The notes beneath the pieces were generated by a model. That model had not been told where the DNA came from. It saw only the letters and a program-made list of their open reading frames with translations, and did no database searches. Below are positions 44,930 to 52,963 of a DNA stretch of 64,000 bases, one piece after another; the first letter of the stretch is position 1, and every line of letters begins with the position of its first letter. Made by a program: the position numbers and the translations under genes. Source of the DNA: Isosphaeraceae bacterium (lineage in GTDB: Bacteria > Planctomycetota > Planctomycetia > Isosphaerales > Isosphaeraceae); contig BPJS01000001.1 of the NCBI GenBank assembly GCA_026004735.1, positions 2,553,641-2,617,640 of the forward strand, given 5' to 3'.

Positions 44930-45616
44930 CTAGCGACCCGGAAGGGGATCCGCCGCGAGCCGGGACCGGGCGGCGAGGAGAAAGTCGATCCAGGCGTCGA
45001 TGCCGGCGCCGGTTCTGGCTGAGGTTTCAAGCACAGGGATTCCGGGCCGAACGGCGGCAAGGTTGGACAGCGCGGCGGCGCGATCAAATTCGCAAGGTTC
45101 GGCAAGGTCGATTTTGGTGAGCACGGCGACGTCGGCCGAGTGGAACAGGGTGGGATACTTGAGCGGTTTATCCTCGCCCTCCGTCACGGAGAGCAGCACG
45201 GCGCGGACTGACTCTCCGAGGTCGTAGCTCGCCGGGCAGACGAGGTTGCCGACGTTTTCGATGAAGAGCAGGTCGAGAGGACCGGGTGCCCAGGCGGCCA
45301 GGTGCGACTCGACCATTGCCGCTTCGAGATGGCAGAGACCGTCGGTGGTGATCTGGCGGACTGGTGCGCCGGTCTCGGCCAGACGGCGGGCGTCGTTGTC
45401 GGTGGCCAGGTCGCCGACCAGGGCGGCGACGCGAAACCCCCGGCCGCGAAGCTCGGTCAGCGTGCGACGCAACAGCGAGGTCTTGCCGGTTCCGGGGCCT
45501 GAGACCAGGTTGACCACGAGGACGCCATCGGCCAGCAGCCGGCTCCGCAGCTCGCGGGCGATCTCGTCGTTGCGTTTCAGAAGATTCTTGCGGATTTCGA
45601 GGATGCGCGGGGTCAT
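44930..45616 (-). CDS. hypB: Hydrogenase/urease nickel incorporation GTPase HypB
   Basis: A 228-residue SIMIBI-class GTPase that delivers nickel to hydrogenase with HypA. Walker A GPGTGKTS is at 40-47; VALVGDLATDNDARRLAETGAP, the conserved TDGLCHLEAAMV with the metal-binding Cys and His, LLFIENVGNLVCPA and LTKIDLAEP follow in the family order. The N-terminal His-rich nickel store and CxxCGC motif found in some HypB proteins are absent. It starts 6 nt after hypA. No other hyp, hydrogenase or urease genes are in the window. Confidence 0.93.
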   Translation of the reverse strand: MTPRILEIRKNLLKRNDEIARELRSRLLADGVLVVNLVSGPGTGKTSLLRRTLTELRGRGFRVAALVGDLATDNDARRLAETGAPVRQITTDGLCHLEAAMVESHLAAWAPGPLDLLFIENVGNLVCPASYDLGESVRAVLLSVTEGEDKPLKYPTLFHSADVAVLTKIDLAEPCEFDRAAALSNLAAVRPGIPVLETSARTGAGIDAWIDFLLAARSRLAADPLPGR

Positions 45617-45622
45617 GATGGG

Positions 45623-46015
45623 CTACCCGGCAGGTGGCGAAACGGTGTCGGGTTCGACAAGCTGGATGCAGGTCAGTTCCAGCTCACGGCCGCGGCGGAG
45701 TTCGGCGGTCGGCTGGCCGCACTCAGGGCACACGAAACGCTGAACCGAAGGCAGCTCCCGTTCGGCCTGACAGGCGGGACAATAGACGACGGCTGGAACC
45801 TCCTCGATGACCAGTTGCGAGCCTGCCAAAGGGGTATCGCGAGTTGCGATCTCGTAGCAGAATTGAAGTGCTTCGGCATCCACGCCCGCCAGCCGGCCGA
45901 CCCGGAGCGTCACCTGGTCGACCCGTGGGGCGGACGTGTGCAGGGCCGGGCTCTTGTTCTGGATCGCTTCGAGGGCCAGGCTGATCAAGTTTGTGGCGAT
46001 GGAAAGCTCATGCAC
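45623..46015 (-). CDS. hypA: Nickel-insertion zinc protein HypA
   Basis: A 130-residue HypA. The N-terminal nickel site MHELSIA (His2) is intact, and the zinc is held by two CxxC pairs (Cys79/Cys82 and Cys96/Cys99). VDQVTLRVGRLAGVDAEALQF is the usual central block. Works with HypB in maturing NiFe hydrogenase; HypA also helps urease in some bacteria. Cotranscribed with hypB, 6 nt apart. Confidence 0.92.
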   Translation of the reverse strand: MHELSIATNLISLALEAIQNKSPALHTSAPRVDQVTLRVGRLAGVDAEALQFCYEIATRDTPLAGSQLVIEEVPAVVYCPACQAERELPSVQRFVCPECGQPTAELRRGRELELTCIQLVEPDTVSPPAG

Positions 46016-46265
46016 AAGCTCAGCGTCCTCGTCGGCATGGGGGTCGGCACGCGGGGCGTCCGACCAGGGTTGCAGGGAGGGACCTCATTGATCGTAGAGG
46101 AGGGACCCTGATGCGGAGAAGATGGCACGAATAAGGTTCCTCTTCGAACGTGTGCCGCGGATCGGCCTGGGATGCTGGGCGTACGGTGTCGGAGAGTTGC
46201 TGGGGCGGCGATGGATCCGCCCGGGTGCAAGCGGAATCCGAGCCCGCGCGAGGAGGTTCGCTCTT

Positions 46266-47181
46266 ATGGGCATGCTACTCAATCTGCTGGTGGGGGTTCT
46301 GGCGATACCGCCGGTGCATCGGGTGGTCGAGGGGCGGCTGTTCTTGGAGGGTGTGGCGGCCGACAACCCGGTGATTTACGACAATGATTTCTGGACCGAC
46401 ATTCCGGACGCCGCGTATGCTCTGGCACGAGCGAGCCTGGGCGAACTGGAGCTGCGTGGGCTTGTGATCACGCGGTGCACGTTCGGCTGGGAACGCGGTT
46501 ATGTGCACACCCTGGAGCAGTCGGAAGCAGAGTGCCGCAGGTTGTTGGACGCGGCGCGGCGGAGTGGGCTGCGGGGTATACCGGATCCAGTGATTGGCGC
46601 GCGCGAAGCCCTGAGGAGGCCAGCCAGCGGCCGGGTGGAGGATACGGCCTTCGAGCCGAGCGAGGGGAGCCGGTTGATTGTGACCGAGGCCCGTCGGGCT
46701 CGTCCGGATAAGCCGCTGCTGGTTTTCGTGGGTGGGTCGTGCACAACGGTGGCGACGGCGTATCTGTCGGACCCATCGATCGCGGACCGAGTGATCGTCT
46801 TTCAAGTGGATGGCGGCGGATACAACGGTTCGGATGGCTGGGCCTGGCAGATTGCGCAGACGCGGCTTCGGTTTGCCAACTGGGCGCGGGGGGTACTTTT
46901 GGCCCGACCTGGCCAAGTGGGATCCCGCGGCGTTTGATCGCCTCCCGGACAACCCACTGGGTCGGCTCCTTAAGGACTACGCCCAGGGGGGCCTGGCCCA
47001 GGCGAACCAGTGGGGCGACGGCGCTTGGCTTTTCTGGCTCGCCGACCCGAAGTGTCTGACTCGGGCCGAGAAATGGGATGACTCCGCAATCACGATTCCG
47101 CGGGATGCCGTTGATGTCCGAGCCATGAGTGAGGCGTTCTTTCGCACCATGACCGACCCGCGCGTTTATGGCGCGCCGTGA
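46266..47181 (+). pseudogene. Nucleoside-hydrolase-like protein interrupted by a frameshift
   Basis: The reading frame from ATG 46266 gives a signal-like start (MLLNLLVGVLAIPPVHRVV), then VIYDNDFWTDIPDAAYALA and PLLVFVGGSCTTVATAYLSDP, which resemble the ligand loop and LGPLTNLA region of inosine-uridine nucleoside hydrolases. At a run of six G (46888-46893) it loses its sense and stops at 46937, while another frame continues with plausible sequence (GYFWPDLAKWDP then AKWDDSAITIPRDAVDVRAM) to 47181. Deleting one G restores one product of about 304 residues. It is either a pseudogene, a phase-variable or slippage site, or a sequencing error. GGAGG lies 9 nt before the start. Confidence 0.65.
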
Positions 47182-47248
47182 TCGAAGGATGTCGGAGGCG
47201 AATGGATCGAGGGGAGCCAGACCAGTGGGGCCGGGGGTCGCCCGTGTC

Positions 47249-48484
47249 TCAATCTGCCCTCGCCGCGGCCGAGGCGATGGCCTGAGCGATGGTCGCGTAT
47301 CCCTGGGGCGTAGGGTGGGTGTCGTACGGCCAATATTGAAGAGTGCCGGCTTGATCGGCGGCCTGGAGCGGCTCGGTGGTGTCGACCAACGGCAAGCGGA
47401 GGCGCGCGCAGACTTCGTCGAGGTGGTGGTTTTGCCGTCGATAGATCGGGTCCGAGGGAAGAGCCTCGGCGACGGTCGGGGCCATGCCGAGTTGAATTTG
47501 AACGTCGGCGTAGCGGCGGTGGACGACCCCACAGAAGGGGACGTAGGCCACCAGCAGCCGTGCCTGGACCTGACGGCAGTAGGCGGCGATGGTCTGGAGA
47601 TAGGGAGCGGCCGAACCACCGAGCGAGAAGTCGTGAGCGAGCATGCCGGGGATCGCGTCGGCCTGTTCGGCGAGCCAGGGGTTGAGCTGGCCGGCAGTCA
47701 TCGCGTGGAGGAGGTCAGGGTCGATGTCGGCCGGCGGCGACGTGACGTGAGTCCAGGGGTTGGTTGGGGCCGGGACGGCGGGAAAGAAGGGAAGTGTGGG
47801 TCGCGGCCAGCGGCGGTAGATGGGTTGGTGGCTGAGGATCCGCACGACCAGGCCGAAGGCGTGGGGGAACGCTGGGGGAGTGGTGTTGCGGGGGAAAGAT
47901 CTGGAGGGTCCGAGCCGACTGGGGTCAAGGAAAGGGGCGGGCAAGTCGTTGGCCGAAAGCACCAGCACAACATCGGTCGGGCGAAGGAGCGGAATCGCGT
48001 CGTGGGCCAGATGGGCGAGCCGAGGCAGGTCGGCGGCGACGACGCCGAGGTTGAGGACCTCAGCGTCGGGCCAATGGCGGGACAGGTGGGCGGCAATCGT
48101 GGCGGACTCGGAGGCCCCCTGCCCTTCGGCGACGCTATCGCCAAGGACGATCACCCGGCGGCGGTCGGCCGGACGGTCGATCGAAAAGTCGCTGCCGCGA
48201 AACCCAAAGAGATTCAGGCGGTGGCGATGGTCGAAGCCGTCGGGACGGCTGATGAATCGGAGGTCGACATACGCCAGGCCGCGTCGGAGGGACTGGCGGA
48301 GCGTGGGGCTAGTCCCGGCCAGCATCTGGTAGTGGATGCGATTGAAACCGTGGACCGGAGGAATTGGGAAGAGGAAGCGAAGCAGTAGTTCCTGGGCGAC
48401 CAGCAGGGTGCTCAGGACGCTGACCGCAAACAGGGCCTGGCGGCGCTGGCGTTTTGGAGAGGGCGAGGGATTGGCCCCACGCAT
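47249..48484 (-). CDS. SGNH/GDSL hydrolase with N-terminal membrane anchor
   Basis: A 411-residue serine esterase-like protein. A basic N-terminus and one membrane span (about 15-35) anchor it; the catalytic Ser is in IVLGDSVAEGQGA, a Gly/Asn-containing block VLVLSANDLPAP gives oxyanion-hole residues, and DTHPTPQGY supplies the Asp and His. Such proteins hydrolyse esters of sugars, lipids or peptidoglycan at the cell surface; the substrate is unknown. The glutaredoxin-like gene lies 69 nt upstream on the same strand. Confidence 0.8.
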   Translation of the reverse strand: MRGANPSPSPKRQRRQALFAVSVLSTLLVAQELLLRFLFPIPPVHGFNRIHYQMLAGTSPTLRQSLRRGLAYVDLRFISRPDGFDHRHRLNLFGFRGSDFSIDRPADRRRVIVLGDSVAEGQGASESATIAAHLSRHWPDAEVLNLGVVAADLPRLAHLAHDAIPLLRPTDVVLVLSANDLPAPFLDPSRLGPSRSFPRNTTPPAFPHAFGLVVRILSHQPIYRRWPRPTLPFFPAVPAPTNPWTHVTSPPADIDPDLLHAMTAGQLNPWLAEQADAIPGMLAHDFSLGGSAAPYLQTIAAYCRQVQARLLVAYVPFCGVVHRRYADVQIQLGMAPTVAEALPSDPIYRRQNHHLDEVCARLRLPLVDTTEPLQAADQAGTLQYWPYDTHPTPQGYATIAQAIASAAARAD

Positions 48485-48553
48485 CGGGGGCAGGCTCCGT
48501 CGTATGTCAGAGATATGTTCACAAGTATTCCAAAGGCGAGTCTCGGTCTGAGA

Positions 48554-48913
48554 TCAGGGGGGCGGCTCCACGGTTGCGCCGGTCGGGCGAGAAGCCGGGT
48601 CGATGGGTGGAAAAGCGGTCCGGTTTCGTTGCGAACGGGCGAGCAGTCGCTCAAGCAGAACGGGGTTGACGACCCCCCGGAAGCGGACCACGCCGTCGAC
48701 GGCGACGACCGGGACTTCGAGGCCGTAGCGGGCAGCGAGTTCGGGGTTGGCGTCTACGTCGATGGTTTCGATGTGGAGCGGATGGCGGCGGCGGGCGGCT
48801 TGGAGAGTAACGAGGGCCTTGTCGCAGCAGGAGCAGCCCGAGCGCGTGTAGACGGTGATGGTCGTGGGGGGGACCCGATTTCGATTCCATAGGGAGCGAA
48901 GGCGGTCGAGCAT
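48554..48913 (-). CDS. Glutaredoxin-like thiol protein
   Basis: A 119-residue thioredoxin-fold protein. TVYTRSGCSCCDKALV carries an active-site CxxC (Cys27 and Cys30, with an extra Cys29), and EVPVVAVDG holds the cis-proline. The family reduces or forms disulfides or binds metal. The C-terminal 30 residues are Pro/Arg-rich and have no homologue I know. It sits 35 nt downstream of the molybdopterin oxidoreductase gene, so it may serve that enzyme. Confidence 0.8.
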   Translation of the reverse strand: MLDRLRSLWNRNRVPPTTITVYTRSGCSCCDKALVTLQAARRRHPLHIETIDVDANPELAARYGLEVPVVAVDGVVRFRGVVNPVLLERLLARSQRNRTAFPPIDPASRPTGATVEPPP

Positions 48914-48948
48914 GATGATTCCGTTGGGGAAGAACGGCGGGGGAGGTG

Positions 48949-51042
48949 CTAGCCGGAGGGGGATTGGTCGGTCTGGTCCGGCGCGGGGCGGACTTCGACC
49001 AGATTGTCGAAGAAGGTGGCGCCGCCGCCCATATCGGTGAGGGTCTGGGCGGTGGTGGCGTTGGCGTTGGACCGGCCGGGGACGAGCTTGTTCCAGTAGA
49101 TGCCGCAGGCGACCGCGACCCCGGGTTGGACTGAGCCGGTCAGGGCGACGCGGGCACGGAATGAACCCCGATCGTTGAAGACTTCGGCCCAGTCTCCGTC
49201 CCGGAGACCGCGGGAGTGGGCGTCCTCGACGGCCAGTTCGATGGTGGGGTCGCCGGCCTGAAGACGGTGGCGCTGCTGGTTGGCGAACGTCGAGTTCAGG
49301 AATTGGGAGCGGGGCGGGCTGAGCAGTTGCAAGGGGTAGCGGGCAGCCAGGTCGGGCCGGGTGAGGGGGTCTTCGTGGGGCGGGATGTAGGTGGGCAGAG
49401 GGTCAAAACCATCGGCTTTCATGCGCTCGGAATAGAGTTCGCACTTGCCGGAGGGGGTGGGAAAGCGTCCGTCGGCGAAGGGGAGGAAGGGGGTTGGCAA
49501 GCTGAGGCGGATCGACGCCTCAGCGCGGAGGCGTTGGGGGGTGATTCCGCGGAGGCTAGGGCCGCCGTCGAGCAGTTCGGCGATGAGCTGCTCGTCGTCG
49601 GGGAAGAGTTCTGGCTCGAAGCCGAGGCGGAGGGCCAGAGCGCGGAAGACGTCGTTGTTAGAGCGGGCCTGGCCGCGGGGGGCGATCGCCGGCTCGTTCC
49701 ACAGGACGAAGTGGTGGCCGTACGAGCCGTGGACGTCGAGGTGCTCGAGCTGGGTGGTGGCCGGTAGGACCAGGTCGGCGTAGTCGACGGTGTCGGTGGG
49801 GAATTGCTCGTGGACGACGGTGAAGAGGTCGTCGCGGCGAAGGCCGGCCAGGACCTGGTTCTGGTCAGGGGCGACGGCGGCCGGATTGCTGTTGTAGACG
49901 TACAAAGCCCGGATCGGCGGTCCGGGGAGCTGGCCGGTGAGAGCAGCGCCGAGTTGGTTCATGTTGATGGTGCGTGCCGGGGGGCCGAGGTCGGGGCGGG
50001 TGAGTCGGTCCATCGCAAAGTCGTAGGTCCCGCTGGTCGAGAGCAAGGCACCCCCGCCAGGGTGGCGCCAGGCGCCGACGATGGCGGGCAGGCAGGCAAT
50101 GGTCCGGACCGCCATACCGCCGCCGCCGTGGCGTTGGAGGCCGTAGTTGAGCCGGATCAGGCTGGGGTGTTCGGTGGCGTAGCGACGGGCGAGGGTTTCG
50201 ATGGTGTTGACATCGATGCCGGTGATCGAGGCGACCCGGTCGGGAGGGTATTCGGCGAGGACGCGGGCGCGGAGTGGCTCGGCTCCGATGGTGCCGCGGG
50301 ACAGATAGTCGTCGTCCTGGAGGCCATCGCGCCAGATGACGTGCATCAGGCCGAGGGCCAGGGCAGCGTCGGTGCCGGGACGGATGGGGATGTGCCAGTC
50401 GGAGCGAGCGGCGGTTGGGCTGCGGTAGGGGTCGATGGCGATCAGGGTGGCGCCGTGACGTTTGCGGGCTTCGACCATCAGGCTCCAGAGATGGCTATTG
50501 GTCTGGGCGGTGTTGGAGCCCCAATTGATGATGAGCCGGCAGCCGGGGACGGCCATCGGGTCGGCGCCGAGGCGTCCGCGGCCGACCGTATACTCGTAGC
50601 CGGCCGTGCCCGCCGAGGCGCAGATCGTCCGGTCGAGCCGGGATGCACCTAGGCGATGAAAGAAGCGGCGGTCGAGGCTGCTCGACTGGAGCTTGCCCAT
50701 CGTGCCGTAGTAGCTGTAAGGCAGGATGGCCTCGGGACCGTCGCTTGAGCGGGCAATCGCGCGGAAGCGATCGGCGATCTGGTCGAGCGCCTCGTCCCAG
50801 GAAATCGGCTCGAACCGGCCCGAACCCTTGGGACCGGTGCGACGGAGCGGTTGCAGCAAGCGCTCGGGGCTGTAGACCCGCTCCAGGTAGGGAGCCATCT
50901 TGCCGCAAAGGAAGCCGCGTGTGAACGGATGATCTTTGGCGCCTCGGAGGTCGACGGCGCGGCCGTCCTCGACCGTCACCAGCATCTGGCAAGTATCCGG
51001 GCAGTCGAGCGGGCAGACGCAACGTCGAGTGACGCGAGCCAT
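48949..51042 (-). CDS. Molybdopterin-dependent oxidoreductase (formate dehydrogenase/nitrate reductase-like)
   Basis: A 697-residue member of the DMSO-reductase family. An N-terminal [4Fe-4S] site uses Cys10, Cys14, Cys18 and Cys46 (CPLDCPDTC then FLCGK). Cofactor-binding blocks include ICASAGTAGYEYTVGRG, IINWGSNTAQTNSHLW, and GLQRHGGGGMAVRTIACL; the C-terminal molybdopterin domain has GDWAEVFNDRGSF and ACGIYWNK. No signal peptide is seen, so it is probably cytoplasmic. Its substrate (formate, nitrate, polysulfide, arsenite or other) cannot be decided; no electron-transfer subunit is adjacent. The molybdate permease at 52960-54177 would supply its metal. Confidence 0.9.
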   Translation of the reverse strand: MARVTRRCVCPLDCPDTCQMLVTVEDGRAVDLRGAKDHPFTRGFLCGKMAPYLERVYSPERLLQPLRRTGPKGSGRFEPISWDEALDQIADRFRAIARSSDGPEAILPYSYYGTMGKLQSSSLDRRFFHRLGASRLDRTICASAGTAGYEYTVGRGRLGADPMAVPGCRLIINWGSNTAQTNSHLWSLMVEARKRHGATLIAIDPYRSPTAARSDWHIPIRPGTDAALALGLMHVIWRDGLQDDDYLSRGTIGAEPLRARVLAEYPPDRVASITGIDVNTIETLARRYATEHPSLIRLNYGLQRHGGGGMAVRTIACLPAIVGAWRHPGGGALLSTSGTYDFAMDRLTRPDLGPPARTINMNQLGAALTGQLPGPPIRALYVYNSNPAAVAPDQNQVLAGLRRDDLFTVVHEQFPTDTVDYADLVLPATTQLEHLDVHGSYGHHFVLWNEPAIAPRGQARSNNDVFRALALRLGFEPELFPDDEQLIAELLDGGPSLRGITPQRLRAEASIRLSLPTPFLPFADGRFPTPSGKCELYSERMKADGFDPLPTYIPPHEDPLTRPDLAARYPLQLLSPPRSQFLNSTFANQQRHRLQAGDPTIELAVEDAHSRGLRDGDWAEVFNDRGSFRARVALTGSVQPGVAVACGIYWNKLVPGRSNANATTAQTLTDMGGGATFFDNLVEVRPAPDQTDQSPSG

Positions 51043-51147
51043 AGAGCGCAGGTCTCCGGCGGCCGTCCAAGAACTACCTGGGATTGTACGGGTTGGGACA
51101 CGCTTGCGGGCGGTCGGGGATCACGGACGGGGATCGGGCGACCTTTC

Positions 51148-51153
51148 TATAAT
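51148..51153 (+). promoter_or_regulatory. -10-like TATAAT before the zinc-ribbon protein gene
   Basis: A perfect TATAAT lies about 95 nt before the ATG at 51250 in an AT-rich patch, in the divergent spacer after the molybdoenzyme start. No good -35 match is 16-18 nt upstream, so this is weak. Confidence 0.35.
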
Positions 51154-51249
51154 AGGGATTATGAGTGCCGGGGAATTGGGAATGCCGGACTGGGCCGCCG
51201 GTGGGTGAACGACCCGCGGTACTTTGAGCGAGGGAGGGACGCGATCGTG

Positions 51250-51687
51250 ATGTACGGAATCTGGCTGGTTCTGGTGGGACTGTTTCAGTCGGCCCGGGGC
51301 GAGGCAGCGCCCGAGGTGGTGGTTCAAGGATCGGTGGTTCCACTCGCGGTGGTTCTGTCCGAACGCGGGGTGGTCGCCGAGACGGGGCCGATCGCCGATC
51401 AGCTCGTGGTCCGATCGGCCGACGGAACGGTCACCCCGCTGCTTGCGAACGCGGCGAGCAAGGCGTTGTTCCTGGACGGGCGGCTGCGGGACCGGCCGGC
51501 TGAGGTGCGGGGCTGGATACATCCCGGCCTGCCCTACCTGGAGCCGGTCGCAATCCGGGTCGAGGAGGCAGGAGCGCTGCGGACGCCGGAATACTACTGC
51601 GACGTCTGCACGATCGCCGTCCGCTACCCGCAGGATTGCCCGTGTTGTCAGGGGCCGATGGAGCTGAGGTTCAAGCCGGAACCGTGA
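51250..51687 (+). CDS. Exported small protein with C-terminal zinc-ribbon-like cysteines
   Basis: A 145-residue protein I do not recognise. Residues 1-19 look like a signal peptide (MYGIWLVLVGLFQSARGEAA). The body is a mixed beta region; the C-terminus has YYCDVC (117, 120) and CPCC (130, 132, 133), two CxxC-like knuckles that probably hold a zinc or other metal. It lies divergent from the molybdopterin oxidoreductase and convergent with the MFS gene at 51689, its stop only 1-2 nt from that gene's stop. An in-frame start further upstream is less likely. Confidence 0.65.
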   Translation: MYGIWLVLVGLFQSARGEAAPEVVVQGSVVPLAVVLSERGVVAETGPIADQLVVRSADGTVTPLLANAASKALFLDGRLRDRPAEVRGWIHPGLPYLEPVAIRVEEAGALRTPEYYCDVCTIAVRYPQDCPCCQGPMELRFKPEP

Positions 51688-51688
51688 C

Positions 51689-52963
51689 TTAGGGGGCGTC
51701 GGTCTGGGCTGAGGGGTGCGCGGCCCTGGACGGGCGGCCGGTAGGTCCAAAACAAACCAGCAGCCAGAGGACGCCGAGGGTGGCCATCGCCGCGGCGAAT
51801 CCGAAGGCGGCCCTCGTGTGGCCCGCCTCCAGCAGCAGGCCGACGGTGACGCTGGAGACCATGTCACCGATGGCGTTGCCGCAGGCCAGGATTCCGAAGC
51901 CGAGGCTGCGAAGCTCGCGGGGGAGCATTTCCGCGGCGACGGCCTTCTCCAGGGTTTCCTCGGCGGCGAGGGTGATGGCCGACAGGAGGATGGCCGGCAG
52001 CAGCCCAGCGAGGGTTCCGCTGAAAAAGGCCAGTAGGAGATGGGTGGCGATGCCGAGGCTGTAGCCGGCGATGAGGATCGAGAGTTTGGGCCGGCGATCG
52101 CCGAGCAGACCCAGCGGATAGGCTGCGGCGGCGCTGACTAGGTTGTGGATCGCATAGAGCAAGACGGCCACTGAGACGATTCCAGAGGCGGGCGGGCCAT
52201 CTTCACCGAGCGCATGGGCGGCCAGCCAGACCAAGAAGGTTCGCGAGAAGTCGCCCAGTCCAAACAGAACAACGCCGACCAGAAAGAGCCAGTAGCCGCG
52301 GGGGAAGGTGGGGCGACGGGGTGGGGCGGCAGTCGACTCGGAATGGACGACGGGGTTCTGGGTGGGGCGGTCCTGGGTGAACACGTAGAAGGCCGCGGTG
52401 GCGATCAGGCCGGGCACGGCACTAGCTAGGATGACGGTGCGGAAGTCCGCTCCGGCCCCGAGCAACACGGCGGCCACCAGGGGTCCGGCGACGGCGCCGA
52501 GCATATCGCCAGCACGCTCAAGGCCGAAGGCGCGGCCGTAAAACCGGGAGGGCACAGAGTCGGCGAGCAGGAAATCGCGAAGCGGCGATCGAAAGCCGCG
52601 GCCGGTCCAAGCCGCAGCGCGGAGGCCGAGGACGGCCGCCAGATTGCTGGCCAGGGCGATTCCACCCGTGCCAAGCGCGGTGGCGAGATAGCCGAGCGCC
52701 GCCCAGCCGCGCTTTCGCGTGACGACGTGGCCGACGAAGCCGCCGGCTAGCTTCGCTAGGCTGACCAGGAGATCGGCCGTGCCCTCGATCAATCCTAACG
52801 CCGCCGGACCAAGTCCGACCGACGCCAGGTAGAGCGGCAGAACCGCCGTCGCCATCTCATGGCCGAAGTCGGAGCAGAACGTGGCCAGGACGATGGCCCA
52901 GACGGTCCGATTGAGCCAGGTGGAGCGGTCGGGCGACGGGCTGGCCGAGTGGTCGGTTGTCAC
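51689..52963 (-). CDS. MFS transporter coupled to the molybdate permease
   Basis: A 424-residue protein with about twelve spans. After the first span, FGHEMATAVLPLYLASVGLGPAALGLIEG resembles the opening of a small MFS group, and VTRKRGWAALGYLATALG is the loop following span 2. The start is GTG 52963, whose codon overlaps the stop of the permease gene in a GTGA. The longer frame upstream overlaps that gene entirely and was rejected. The transported compound is unknown; the coupling suggests a role with the permease or with its substrate. Confidence 0.78.
   Translation of the reverse strand: MTTDHSASPSPDRSTWLNRTVWAIVLATFCSDFGHEMATAVLPLYLASVGLGPAALGLIEGTADLLVSLAKLAGGFVGHVVTRKRGWAALGYLATALGTGGIALASNLAAVLGLRAAAWTGRGFRSPLRDFLLADSVPSRFYGRAFGLERAGDMLGAVAGPLVAAVLLGAGADFRTVILASAVPGLIATAAFYVFTQDRPTQNPVVHSESTAAPPRRPTFPRGYWLFLVGVVLFGLGDFSRTFLVWLAAHALGEDGPPASGIVSVAVLLYAIHNLVSAAAAYPLGLLGDRRPKLSILIAGYSLGIATHLLLAFFSGTLAGLLPAILLSAITLAAEETLEKAVAAEMLPRELRSLGFGILACGNAIGDMVSSVTVGLLLEAGHTRAAFGFAAAMATLGVLWLLVCFGPTGRPSRAAHPSAQTDAP

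Noticed and set aside
46468..47619. Minus-strand frame of 383 codons across the frameshifted gene and the SGNH gene end
   Set aside because: Arg/Pro/Ser-rich, no motif, and it overlaps a frame with a recognisable SGNH hydrolase.
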